Shown here one piece after another: positions 1-8,107 of a stretch of 64,000 bases of DNA. Under the pieces are notes generated by a model. The model was not told the DNA's origin. It saw nothing but the letters and a program-made list of their open reading frames with translations, and did no database searches. The first letter of the stretch is position 1. Each line of letters opens with the position of its first letter. The position numbers were made by a program, and so were the translations under genes. The stretch comes from Sphingobacterium cellulitidis (GTDB taxonomy: Bacteria; Bacteroidota; Bacteroidia; Sphingobacteriales; Sphingobacteriaceae): NCBI GenBank assembly GCA_002245855.1, contig NOUX01000006.1:237980-301979 (forward strand). The letters are read 5' to 3'.

Positions 1-82
1 TGTAGGTCGTGTAAATCACTTTGAATGCAATGAACAGGATCCTATTTTATATTGGAAAGGATCATATACAAAAATCAATTAA
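1..82 (+). CDS. C-terminal end of a flavin reductase-like protein (partial)
   Basis: The frame starting at base 2 is open from the window edge to a TAA at 80-82 and encodes about 26 residues. The tail reads VGRV..., then DPILYWKGSY near the end. This resembles the usual C-terminus of the FMN-binding flavin reductase family (HpaC-like NAD(P)H:flavin oxidoreductases), where a 'vGrV' strand is followed by 'pLlyyrGrY'. The next gene starts 11 bases later, so this is the preceding cistron of the same operon. A flavin reductase would supply reduced FMN to the luciferase-like monooxygenase two genes downstream. Only the tail is visible, so the assignment rests on a short motif. Confidence 0.5.
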   Translation, partial: VGRVNHFECNEQDPILYWKGSYTKIN

Positions 83-93
83 TTAAAAAAGAC

Positions 94-2397
94 ATGAAGA
101 TATCTGTAGTTGGTGGTGGGCCGGCAGGGATGTATTTTTCAATTCTTGTTAAGAAAGCATTGCCTCATGTTGAAATCAATATTTATGAGCAGAACAACAT
201 AACTGATTCTTTTGGGTTTGGGGTTGTTTTTTCAGATGAAACCTTGAGTGAGTTTTTAACCAAGGATGCTCGATCTTATGATTTAATTCGCAGTAAGTTT
301 GCTTACTGGGATAACCTGGATGTTTATCGTGATGGGGAGGTGGTTCGAATAACAGGTAATGGCTTTTGTGGTTGTTCTAGAAAAACATTATTAGAATTGC
401 TTGCCCAACGTTGTCTTGAAGAAGGGGTGAATATACATTCTCGTCATCGGATTGAGGATTTATCGGAACTTTCAGATAGCGATATGATCATTGCAGCAGA
501 TGGTATCAATAGTTTAATTCGCTCAAAATTACAATCAGATTTTGAAACCACTGTAATTCCAAAGAAAAACAGATTTGTTTGGATGGGTTCTACGAAACCC
601 TTGGATGCATTTACCTATTTTTTCAAAAACACCGAGTTTGGACCATTTGTAGCCCATAGTTATCAATATGAGGAAGGAATGAGTACTTGGGTTATTGAAA
701 CTACCGAGGAGGCGTTTCAAAATGCAGGATTCGTAGTCGATGATGAAATTGGCACTAAGAAAAAGTTGGAGGATATATTTTCAAAGGAATTAGATGGTCA
801 TCCATTATTAACAAATAAATCTCATTGGCGGAGTTTTCCATTAATTACGAATAAAAAGTGGCATAAAGATAATGTCATTTTATTAGGGGATGCGGTTGCA
901 TCTGCCCATTTTTCAATTGGGTCCGGGACTAAGTTGGCGATGGAAGAAGCTATTGCCTTATCCAATTCAGTTATAGAAAATGAAGGCGATGTTCAAAAGA
1001 TATTCGCTCATTATGAAGATACCTTTAGACCTCGGGTTGAGTCGATCCAGAATGCGGCGAATATTTCAATGGCATGGTTTGAATCGATGGACAGACATAT
1101 TAAGCAGCCTGATTTTATGGCTTTTGCATTTGATGTGATGTCTCGGTCAAGGAAAGTGACTTATGAAAACCAAGCCATTCGGGATGGTAGTTTTACGAGG
1201 AAAGTATTGGAGGCCTTTAATCGTAGGCAGCAAACAGAATCGGGAAAATCACCTGCGTTTTGCCCTTTTAACTTACGCGAATTGCATTTGAATAACCGGG
1301 TTGTGATGAGTGCCATGGGCCAGTATGCGGCAGATGCCGGGGTGGTAAATGATTGGCATTTGATGCATTATGGCTCACGAGCAACAGCGGGGTTAGGATT
1401 GATTATGTCAGAAATGACGGCTGTTGATGTGGATGGGAGAATTAGTCCAAAATGCGCAGGGATTTATACTGAAGAGCAAGCAGATGCTTGGAAGCGCATT
1501 GTAGATTTTATTCATCAAAATTCAGAAACTAAAATTGGGATTCAATTAGGCCATTCAGGTCGTAAAGGTTCAGTTTCGAGAACTTGGGAGGGAGGATTTC
1601 AACCTCTTGAGTCAAAAGATAGGTGGCAAGTGATTTCAGCATCAGATAAAGCATTTGGAATAGGTTATCAAATACCAAAAGCTATGGAAAAAGCGGATCT
1701 GGATTATGTCCTTCAGCAATTTACTGAAGCTGCCAAAAGAGCTGACCAAGTAGGTTTTGATATGATTGAATTGAGTGCATGTCATGGGATGTTATTAGGG
1801 TCATTTTTATCACCATTAACTAATCTGCGTACAGACGAGTATGGAGGTAGTTTGGATAATCGATTAAAATTTCCGTTGGAAGTGTTCAGAAGCATTCGTT
1901 CCGTTGTAGATTCTAGAAAACCAATATCTGTAAAAATTTCTGTTGAGGATTGGAAAGAGGGTGGAAATACGATTGAAGAAGGAATAAAGATTGCCCAAGC
2001 GTTTAAAGATGCGGGGGTAGATTTAATATCGGTGACTTCTGGCGGAACGGTTCCAGATCAAGTTACCAAAGAAGGTCCGATGTGGCAGGTTCCATTGGCA
2101 GATGCTATAAAGCATGATGTTGATATTCCAGTTATGGCCATAGGACAATTTACTACAATAGATCAAATTAATACAACTTTACTTGCGGATCGCGCAGACC
2201 TAGTTGCCTTGGGGAAAGCAATGTTGGTCAATCCGGGTTTTGTGTTGCAAAGTGCAGCTTATGAGCAGGAGTCCTTAAACGGAATGATTCCAGGCCCATA
2301 TCAGGTTGGAGTTTCGCAATTATATAAGAGCCAGCAATGGATGCGTCGTGAGTTTGAGAAGATGAAAGTCGCCTTAAAACCGCAAAGTCATAAGTAG
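94..2397 (+). CDS. Anthraniloyl-CoA monooxygenase-type FAD hydroxylase fused to an OYE-family reductase
   Basis: The protein has 767 residues. An N-terminal class A flavin monooxygenase domain shows the FAD-binding GGGPAG near residue 8 and a second FAD motif, LLGDAV, near 264. From about residue 388 an Old Yellow Enzyme TIM barrel begins (NNRVVMSAMGQY, later HSGRKG and DEYGGSLDNR). This fused order is that of 2-aminobenzoyl-CoA (anthraniloyl-CoA) monooxygenase/reductase and of 'bifunctional salicylyl-CoA 5-hydroxylase/oxidoreductase'. Those enzymes hydroxylate and then reduce the ring of the CoA thioester, giving a non-aromatic cyclohexenone-CoA. I chose the ATG at 94 rather than the upstream TTG at 52, because the preceding gene ends at 82 and the FAD motif then starts at residue 2 as in homologues. 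The IorAB and cyclase genes in the operon favour anthraniloyl-CoA over salicylyl-CoA; that choice is inference. Confidence 0.85.
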   Translation: MKISVVGGGPAGMYFSILVKKALPHVEINIYEQNNITDSFGFGVVFSDETLSEFLTKDARSYDLIRSKFAYWDNLDVYRDGEVVRITGNGFCGCSRKTLLELLAQRCLEEGVNIHSRHRIEDLSELSDSDMIIAADGINSLIRSKLQSDFETTVIPKKNRFVWMGSTKPLDAFTYFFKNTEFGPFVAHSYQYEEGMSTWVIETTEEAFQNAGFVVDDEIGTKKKLEDIFSKELDGHPLLTNKSHWRSFPLITNKKWHKDNVILLGDAVASAHFSIGSGTKLAMEEAIALSNSVIENEGDVQKIFAHYEDTFRPRVESIQNAANISMAWFESMDRHIKQPDFMAFAFDVMSRSRKVTYENQAIRDGSFTRKVLEAFNRRQQTESGKSPAFCPFNLRELHLNNRVVMSAMGQYAADAGVVNDWHLMHYGSRATAGLGLIMSEMTAVDVDGRISPKCAGIYTEEQADAWKRIVDFIHQNSETKIGIQLGHSGRKGSVSRTWEGGFQPLESKDRWQVISASDKAFGIGYQIPKAMEKADLDYVLQQFTEAAKRADQVGFDMIELSACHGMLLGSFLSPLTNLRTDEYGGSLDNRLKFPLEVFRSIRSVVDSRKPISVKISVEDWKEGGNTIEEGIKIAQAFKDAGVDLISVTSGGTVPDQVTKEGPMWQVPLADAIKHDVDIPVMAIGQFTTIDQINTTLLADRADLVALGKAMLVNPGFVLQSAAYEQESLNGMIPGPYQVGVSQLYKSQQWMRREFEKMKVALKPQSHK

Positions 2398-2436
2398 CAT
2401 TTGATTCAATTAAAAGACTAACCAAATTATATAACT

Positions 2437-3525
2437 ATGATACAGAAACATAACTTTCTTAAAAAAGACAAGTTTTTATTGGGGACATTCTCCACGAATT
2501 GTGGTGGAGGAATGACTGTTTCGAAGCTTCCTGATCGCTGGAGGGCGAACTGGGAGAACAATTTAAAATTGGGATTAATGCTTGATGAGGCAGGTATTGA
2601 TTTTATGCTTCCTATTGCAAGATGGGTTGGCTATGCTGGTGAAACGGATTTTCACGGCGAGGTAATGGAGACCGTTACTTGGGCAACTGCATTATTGGCA
2701 AGAACGAAGCAGATCACTGTTTTCGCAACTATTCATACAGTAGCCAACCACCCGGTAGTTGTTGCTAAACAAATAGCTACTATAGCACAGATTAGTTCAG
2801 ACCGTGTTGGTTTGAATATTGTTGCTGGTTGGAATAAACCTGAGTACGATGCCTTAGGGATTCCCTTGCCAAAGGATCATGAAACCCGTTATGGCTATGC
2901 TCAAGAGTGGTTTAATTTTATTAAAAGATTATGGACAGAGGAAGATCCGTTCAATTTTGACGGAAAATATTTCCATACGACCAGAAGTTATGGCAATCCG
3001 AGACCTTCAAGCATGCCTCCAATTTTTAATGCGGCAGGTTCGGGTCAAGGTCGTGAATTTGCCATAGCAAATGCAGATTTTCTATTTACTCCAGCTATTG
3101 ATTTAGAGCGCTCAAAAGCAGAAATTGCAGAATTAAAACAGAAAGGTGTTGATGCGCAAAGAGATGTGAATGTTCTGACCTTTTCACATGTAATCTGTCG
3201 CCCAACGGAGGAGGAAGCTTTAGCGGAGCGTCAGCGGATTTTGGATAATGCAGATTGGGCTGCAACCGATAATCTGATCAATTTACAGTTTGCACATGCG
3301 CATAGTTTTCCGCATGATTTATTAAACAGTATCCGTGAAGGTATGGCCTTGGGACATGGAGGTTTTCCATTAATTGGTACACCTCAACAAGTTGCAGATG
3401 GTCTCATCGCATTACATGAAGCGGGATTTAAAGGTACTACATTATCATTCTTCGATTATGCGGAGGAGTTCCCGTATTTTAGGGATAATGTTTTACCCAT
3501 CCTAGTAGAGAGAGGAATTCGTTAA
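2437..3525 (+). CDS. Luciferase-like (LLM class) FMN-dependent monooxygenase, RutA-like
   Basis: A 362-residue protein of the bacterial luciferase-like monooxygenase superfamily. The segments MLPIARWVGYAGET, NHPVVVAKQIATI and GLNIVAGWNKPEYDALG match the RutA/SsuD/SfnG branch, and RutA (pyrimidine monooxygenase) is the closest I recognise. These enzymes use reduced FMN from a separate reductase; the truncated flavin reductase-like gene at the window edge is the obvious partner. RutA opens a cyclic amide with a flavin peroxide, so oxidation or ring opening of an oxindole-type lactam is a plausible role in this operon. That substrate is my inference, and the family is too broad to fix it. It lies 39 bases after the monooxygenase/OYE gene and 15 bases before the cyclase gene. 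Confidence 0.8.
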   Translation: MIQKHNFLKKDKFLLGTFSTNCGGGMTVSKLPDRWRANWENNLKLGLMLDEAGIDFMLPIARWVGYAGETDFHGEVMETVTWATALLARTKQITVFATIHTVANHPVVVAKQIATIAQISSDRVGLNIVAGWNKPEYDALGIPLPKDHETRYGYAQEWFNFIKRLWTEEDPFNFDGKYFHTTRSYGNPRPSSMPPIFNAAGSGQGREFAIANADFLFTPAIDLERSKAEIAELKQKGVDAQRDVNVLTFSHVICRPTEEEALAERQRILDNADWAATDNLINLQFAHAHSFPHDLLNSIREGMALGHGGFPLIGTPQQVADGLIALHEAGFKGTTLSFFDYAEEFPYFRDNVLPILVERGIR

Positions 3526-3540
3526 CCAAAATATAAACTT

Positions 3541-4308
3541 ATGCAATCATTACAAGATATTATTAGCTCGGGTTCCACCCGGTTTGTGGATATGACCCAT
3601 ACATTGAATGAATCATTTCCAGGATTGCCATTGCCTGCAGAGTTTGGGCAGGTTGCCACCTTCAAGAAAACAGAAATATCTCGATATAATGAACTTGGTC
3701 CAGGATGGTATTGGAATAATATTTCTTTAGGAGAGCATTTTGGGACCCACTTTGATGCACCTGTGCATTGGGTTACGGGCAAAGATTATAAAAATAATAC
3801 CGTAGATACTATCCCAACGGAACATTTTATGGCAGCCGCTCAGGTTATTGATGCTTCAAAGGAAGTAGCCGCTAATCCAGATTTTGTGCTGACTCCGGAA
3901 TTTATTCAAGAGTGGGAAGCAAAACATGGAGAATTGCGGGCAAAGGAATGGGTTTTGTTTCGTACCGATTGGCACAAAAGAGCTATAGGTCCAGAGTTTT
4001 TAAACCAAGGAGAAGATGGGTTGAATCATACTCCTGGTCCAAGTAAAGAGGCTGTGGAATATCTTATCAGTAAGGATGTATTAGGTTTTGGAGTAGAAAC
4101 ATTAAATACGGATGCAGGGATGTCTTTTGTGTGGGATTTTCCATTGCCATGTCATACTTTGATGCATGGAGCTGGGAAATATGGGTTACAATGCCTACGC
4201 AATTTAGATCAATTGCCTGCTCGAGGTGCAGTCGTAGTAGCAGCACCATTGAAAATAGAAGACGGCTCGGGCAGTCCACTGCGCGTATTTGCTATAGTTG
4301 AGGGGTAA
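3541..4308 (+). CDS. Cyclase-family metal-dependent hydrolase, candidate isatin hydrolase
   Basis: A 255-residue member of the cyclase family (PF04199), which includes isatin hydrolase and the bacterial kynurenine formamidase KynB. The signature HxGTHxDxPxH is intact, with H66, H70, D72 and H76 as the expected metal ligands and catalytic residues. Isatin hydrolase opens isatin to isatinate (2-aminophenylglyoxylate) with Mn2+. KynB removes formate from N-formylkynurenine. The length is closer to isatin hydrolases than to the roughly 210-residue KynB proteins. The next two genes encode a 2-oxoacid:ferredoxin oxidoreductase, and isatinate is an aryl 2-oxoacid, which favours isatin hydrolase. No tryptophan dioxygenase or kynureninase gene is visible nearby. 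The family is certain, the substrate is not. Confidence 0.8.
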   Translation: MQSLQDIISSGSTRFVDMTHTLNESFPGLPLPAEFGQVATFKKTEISRYNELGPGWYWNNISLGEHFGTHFDAPVHWVTGKDYKNNTVDTIPTEHFMAAAQVIDASKEVAANPDFVLTPEFIQEWEAKHGELRAKEWVLFRTDWHKRAIGPEFLNQGEDGLNHTPGPSKEAVEYLISKDVLGFGVETLNTDAGMSFVWDFPLPCHTLMHGAGKYGLQCLRNLDQLPARGAVVVAAPLKIEDGSGSPLRVFAIVEG

Positions 4309-4343
4309 AATATACCTCTACAATCAAATTAATAAAGAAGATT

Positions 4344-6503
4344 ATGGCTGAAAAATCATTTAAGAAAGAAGTCGAAACTCTTCGCAAGGGAGCAGGTGAG
4401 GTATTCCATGGAGAAGGAATACTGGCCGTAACTAAAGCTCTGTTGCAGTGTGGAGTAGGATATGTGGGTGGATATCAGGGTTCGCCAATTTCACATTTGA
4501 TGGATGTGTTTGCAGATGCTGAACCTCTTTTAGAAGAACTTGGGGTCTATTTTGAAAATTCAGCTTCCGAAGCTGCAGCAGCAGCGATGCTTTCTGCATC
4601 GGTTTATTACCCTGTTAGGGGTGCTGTCACATGGAAATCAACTGTAGGAACGAATGTCGCTTCAGATGCACTTTCCAATTTAGCTTCAGGAGGTGTTACA
4701 GGTGGGACATTGGTGATTGTTGGTGAAGACTATGGTGAAGGATCATCCATTATGCAAGAGAGAACACATGCATTTGCAATGAAATCTCAAATCTGGATGC
4801 TTGATCCCAGACCGAATTTAGAAAGTATTGTCAGATCGGTAGAATTAGGATTTGAACTTTCTGAGGCAAGTAATACTCCTGTGATATTACAATTAAGAGT
4901 TCGAAGTTGTCATTTACATGGACAATTTATTGCCAAGGATAATCAAAAGCCCAAGGTAAAGATTAGTGATTGTTTAAATGAACCTAAGAGAGACCTAAGT
5001 AGAATTGTTTTACCACCAGCTACTTTCCTTCATGAAAAAGAAAAAGTGGAGTCTCGTCTGCCGAAGGCAATCCAATTTATTAAAGATCATAAAATAAATG
5101 AATTCCTCTCAGGAGAAAGGGAGGATATAGGCTTTATTGTTCAGGGAGGCTTGTTCAATAACCTAAATCGCTCTTTGGTAGCATTGGGTTTGTCAGATAA
5201 TTTAGGGAATGTGAAAGTTCCTATTTATGTTATGAATGTGGCATATCCGGTTATTCCTGATGAGGTTCTAGAATTTTGTAAAGGTAAAAAATCGGTATTG
5301 ATGATTGAGGAGGCTCAACCAAACTATGTCGAACAAAATATTGGCTATCTACTCCATAAAAATGGAATTGACTGTAAGCTTTATGGTAAGAATGTTTTGC
5401 CAGAGGTTGGAGATTATACAATTGGGGTTGTCAAAGAAGGATTAGTAAAATTCTTTGAAGCCATTGGAGAGAATTTAAGTTCGGAACAGAAAGAGATATT
5501 CACCAAGAAAATTACGGAAGAAGACAATAAACAGTTGTTGGAGCAGGTTCCTGTAAGGCCGGCAGGATTTTGTACAGGCTGTCCTGAGCGCCCGATATTT
5601 GCGGCTTTAAAAATAGTACAAGAAAAACTTGGACAGCATCATGTTGCTGGCGACATTGGTTGTCATCTATTTTCCATTTTACCACCATTTAATATTGGTG
5701 CTACTACAATGGGATATGGGTTAGGTGCTTCCTCCGCAGCAGCATTCAATTTGTTCAATACCCCCACTCAAGAAGGACAAAAGCGGCCAATCGCCATTAT
5801 GGGTGATGGCGGTTTTTGGCATAATGGATTGACCTCAGGAATTGGGAATGCTGTTTATAATAAGTTTGATGGATTGATTATCATCATTGATAATTATTAT
5901 GCGGCAGCTACCGGTGGTCAGGATATTCCATCTTCACGAGCATTTAATTTCCTTAGAACCACAAACAATCCCATTGAAAATGCTGTAAAAGGGGTCGGAG
6001 TAAAGTATGTAAAGATTGTAGATCGGACTTATGATGTGGAGAGGATGGTCAAAGAACTGACCAAGGCACTTACAACCAAAGAAAAGGGTCCCAAGGTTAT
6101 TATTGCTCAATCTGAATGTAGTTTAAATAAGGAGCGACGTAAGAAACGAATATTTAAGAAACGAGTAGAAGAAGGTAAGCGAGTTGAGAGTGAGAAATTT
6201 GGAGTGGATGCAAAAGTTTGTACAGGGGATCATGCCTGCATGCGTTTGTCTGGTTGTCCGTCTTTGACTCTAAAATATACGGATAATCCATTGCGTGAAG
6301 ATCCAGTTGCACATATCGAGCAGTCTTGTGTTGCTTGTGGGAATTGTGGTGAAGTGGCGGAAGCTGTGGCTTTATGTCCGGCGTTTTATAGCGCAAAGGT
6401 GATTCGCAATGCTGGTTTTATGGAGAAATTAGTTTATAAATTTCAGTATAGCATTATTAATTTTTTACAGAAGCGTAGGGCGTCAAAACAAATTACAGTA
6501 TGA
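4344..6503 (+). CDS. Indolepyruvate ferredoxin oxidoreductase-like alpha subunit (IorA family)
   Basis: A 719-residue thiamine diphosphate enzyme of the 2-oxoacid:ferredoxin oxidoreductase superfamily. In order, it shows an N-terminal pyrimidine-binding region, the CTGCPERP motif (C410, C413), GDIGCH near 436, the ThDP motif starting GDGG at 487 and ending with the NYYAAATGGQ segment, and a C-terminal ferredoxin-like domain. That domain holds C626, C632, C638 and C662, C665, C668, C678. At position 629, where IorA normally has a cysteine ligand, there is an aspartate. IorAB decarboxylates aryl 2-oxoacids to acyl-CoA and reduces ferredoxin. Here I infer isatinate as substrate and anthraniloyl-CoA as product, by analogy with phenylglyoxylate oxidoreductases. 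It overlaps the beta subunit gene by 4 bases, so the two are probably translationally coupled. Confidence 0.85.
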   Translation: MAEKSFKKEVETLRKGAGEVFHGEGILAVTKALLQCGVGYVGGYQGSPISHLMDVFADAEPLLEELGVYFENSASEAAAAAMLSASVYYPVRGAVTWKSTVGTNVASDALSNLASGGVTGGTLVIVGEDYGEGSSIMQERTHAFAMKSQIWMLDPRPNLESIVRSVELGFELSEASNTPVILQLRVRSCHLHGQFIAKDNQKPKVKISDCLNEPKRDLSRIVLPPATFLHEKEKVESRLPKAIQFIKDHKINEFLSGEREDIGFIVQGGLFNNLNRSLVALGLSDNLGNVKVPIYVMNVAYPVIPDEVLEFCKGKKSVLMIEEAQPNYVEQNIGYLLHKNGIDCKLYGKNVLPEVGDYTIGVVKEGLVKFFEAIGENLSSEQKEIFTKKITEEDNKQLLEQVPVRPAGFCTGCPERPIFAALKIVQEKLGQHHVAGDIGCHLFSILPPFNIGATTMGYGLGASSAAAFNLFNTPTQEGQKRPIAIMGDGGFWHNGLTSGIGNAVYNKFDGLIIIIDNYYAAATGGQDIPSSRAFNFLRTTNNPIENAVKGVGVKYVKIVDRTYDVERMVKELTKALTTKEKGPKVIIAQSECSLNKERRKKRIFKKRVEEGKRVESEKFGVDAKVCTGDHACMRLSGCPSLTLKYTDNPLREDPVAHIEQSCVACGNCGEVAEAVALCPAFYSAKVIRNAGFMEKLVYKFQYSIINFLQKRRASKQITV

Positions 6504-8092
6504 TGGAAGAAGGTAAAAACATAATAGAACCTATTAAAGTTGCAATAATTGCTGTTGGAGGAGATGGCGGAGGAGTATTGACGCAGTGGATTGTTCAGTT
6601 AGCTTCAAAAAATGGATATTGGGCGCAATCCACAACTATTGCAGGAGTGGCCCAACGTACTGGATCTACTGTGTATTATTTGGAATTATTTCCTGAAGCT
6701 GCAATTCCAATGCAGGATGGTAAAAAAGTTTCACCAGTCCTTGCTCAAATGCCAGCACCGGAGGATGTGGATGTTGTCATGGCAACTGAATTAATTGAAG
6801 CCGGACGGGCCATCCAACGAGGATTCGTCAGTAAGAAAACAACATTAATCTTTTCTACGCATCGGAATCTTGCCATACAGGAAAAAGAAAAACCTGGGGA
6901 TGGTATCCTTGATGGTACCTCCATTTTTGAACTCTCTAGAAAATATGCTAAATCCAGTGTTTATGCGAACTTAAAGGAGTTAGCAGATAATAATAAAAGT
7001 GTTATCTCAGCAACATTGTTTGGAGCTTTAGCTGCGTCAAATTCTCTGCCCTTTAGTGTGGAGCAATTTGAAAATACCATCAAAGACGGTGGGGTCGCAG
7101 TTTCAACCAGCTTGGCAGCATTTAAGGCAGCATTCGGCTTAGTAGGTTTAGGCTTATCTGCTAAGGAAGCCACTCCATTTGTGCCTGAATTAAAACCAGC
7201 GGTTTTTGATCAGATGCCAGAGACGACAAGCTCAAAGAAATTAAATGAAGTTTTATCAGAAATCAGAACCACATTGCCTGAAAATTCTCATTCCATTGTT
7301 TTTGCTGGGGTAAAACATCTAATAGAATGGGGTGATGTGGCATGGGCTAAAGAATACGTTGGAAGGTTAAAGAAGTTTGCTGACCTTGAAAAGAAGCATC
7401 CAGAAAAGAATAATCAGTTGCTACAGTCTGTGGCAAGGTATTTATCACTTGCAATGGCCTATGATGATTTGGTAAATGTTGCAGATGTCAAGACTAGAGC
7501 AGAACGTTGGGAGACGGTATTTGGTCAAGTTGGAGCTAAAAAGGGTGAAATCGTAAAAACTACAGATTATTTCCATCCTCGTTTCGAAGAAGTTTTTGGG
7601 TTTATGCCTGTAAAACTTGGTAAGAAAATGGAAAATAGTGAGTCGGCACAACGATTTTTTACAAAATATTTGGATAAAGATCGTCGAATGAATACACATA
7701 ATGTTTTTTGGTTTACCATGTTATATACATTGGGAGGTATGAAAAAATACCGTAAAAAAACTTTAAGACATTTTGAAGAAATGCAAAATATAGAGGGTTG
7801 GTTTAACAGGTTATTTGAAGTTGTAGAGGTGAACTATGATCTGGCAGTTCAATTAGCAAGAACCTATCGATTGAAAAAAGGTTATGGTGATACTTATGCT
7901 CGTGGGCATTCAAAATTCAAGATGTTGAATGAGTTGGCGGTCAAACATAAAGGGGTGTCTGGAATTGAAAGTCAATTGGCGCAATTGATCGAGTATGGTT
8001 TGAAAAACCATGAGGCAGAACAGTTGCAAGGTCAAATCGCATTGGTAGAAGCAGAATTAGAAAGTAGATCAGAAAGTTCAATGAATCATTAA
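6500..8092 (+). CDS. Indolepyruvate oxidoreductase beta-subunit family protein (IorB-like, long form)
   Basis: A 530-residue protein. Residues 10 to about 210 form the gamma/beta domain of 2-oxoacid oxidoreductases, with the glycine-rich AVGGDGGGVLTQW near residue 17 and the AGVAQRTGS segment. The remaining 300 or so residues are a C-terminal extension of the DUF6537 kind, seen in the long IorB form of aerobic bacteria rather than the roughly 200-residue archaeal IorB. The ATG overlaps the stop of the alpha gene (ATGATG around 6500). Together the two subunits should make a CoA-acylating, ferredoxin-reducing 2-oxoacid decarboxylase. No ferredoxin gene is visible in this part of the operon. Confidence 0.82.
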   Translation: MMEEGKNIIEPIKVAIIAVGGDGGGVLTQWIVQLASKNGYWAQSTTIAGVAQRTGSTVYYLELFPEAAIPMQDGKKVSPVLAQMPAPEDVDVVMATELIEAGRAIQRGFVSKKTTLIFSTHRNLAIQEKEKPGDGILDGTSIFELSRKYAKSSVYANLKELADNNKSVISATLFGALAASNSLPFSVEQFENTIKDGGVAVSTSLAAFKAAFGLVGLGLSAKEATPFVPELKPAVFDQMPETTSSKKLNEVLSEIRTTLPENSHSIVFAGVKHLIEWGDVAWAKEYVGRLKKFADLEKKHPEKNNQLLQSVARYLSLAMAYDDLVNVADVKTRAERWETVFGQVGAKKGEIVKTTDYFHPRFEEVFGFMPVKLGKKMENSESAQRFFTKYLDKDRRMNTHNVFWFTMLYTLGGMKKYRKKTLRHFEEMQNIEGWFNRLFEVVEVNYDLAVQLARTYRLKKGYGDTYARGHSKFKMLNELAVKHKGVSGIESQLAQLIEYGLKNHEAEQLQGQIALVEAELESRSESSMNH

Positions 8093-8107
8093 AATAGAAA
8101 AAATTAT

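Noticed and set aside
3541-4308. Reading the cyclase-family gene as kynurenine formamidase in a tryptophan-kynurenine pathway.
   Set aside because: No tryptophan dioxygenase or kynureninase is visible, and IorAB would have no place in that route. It is kept only as an alternative.
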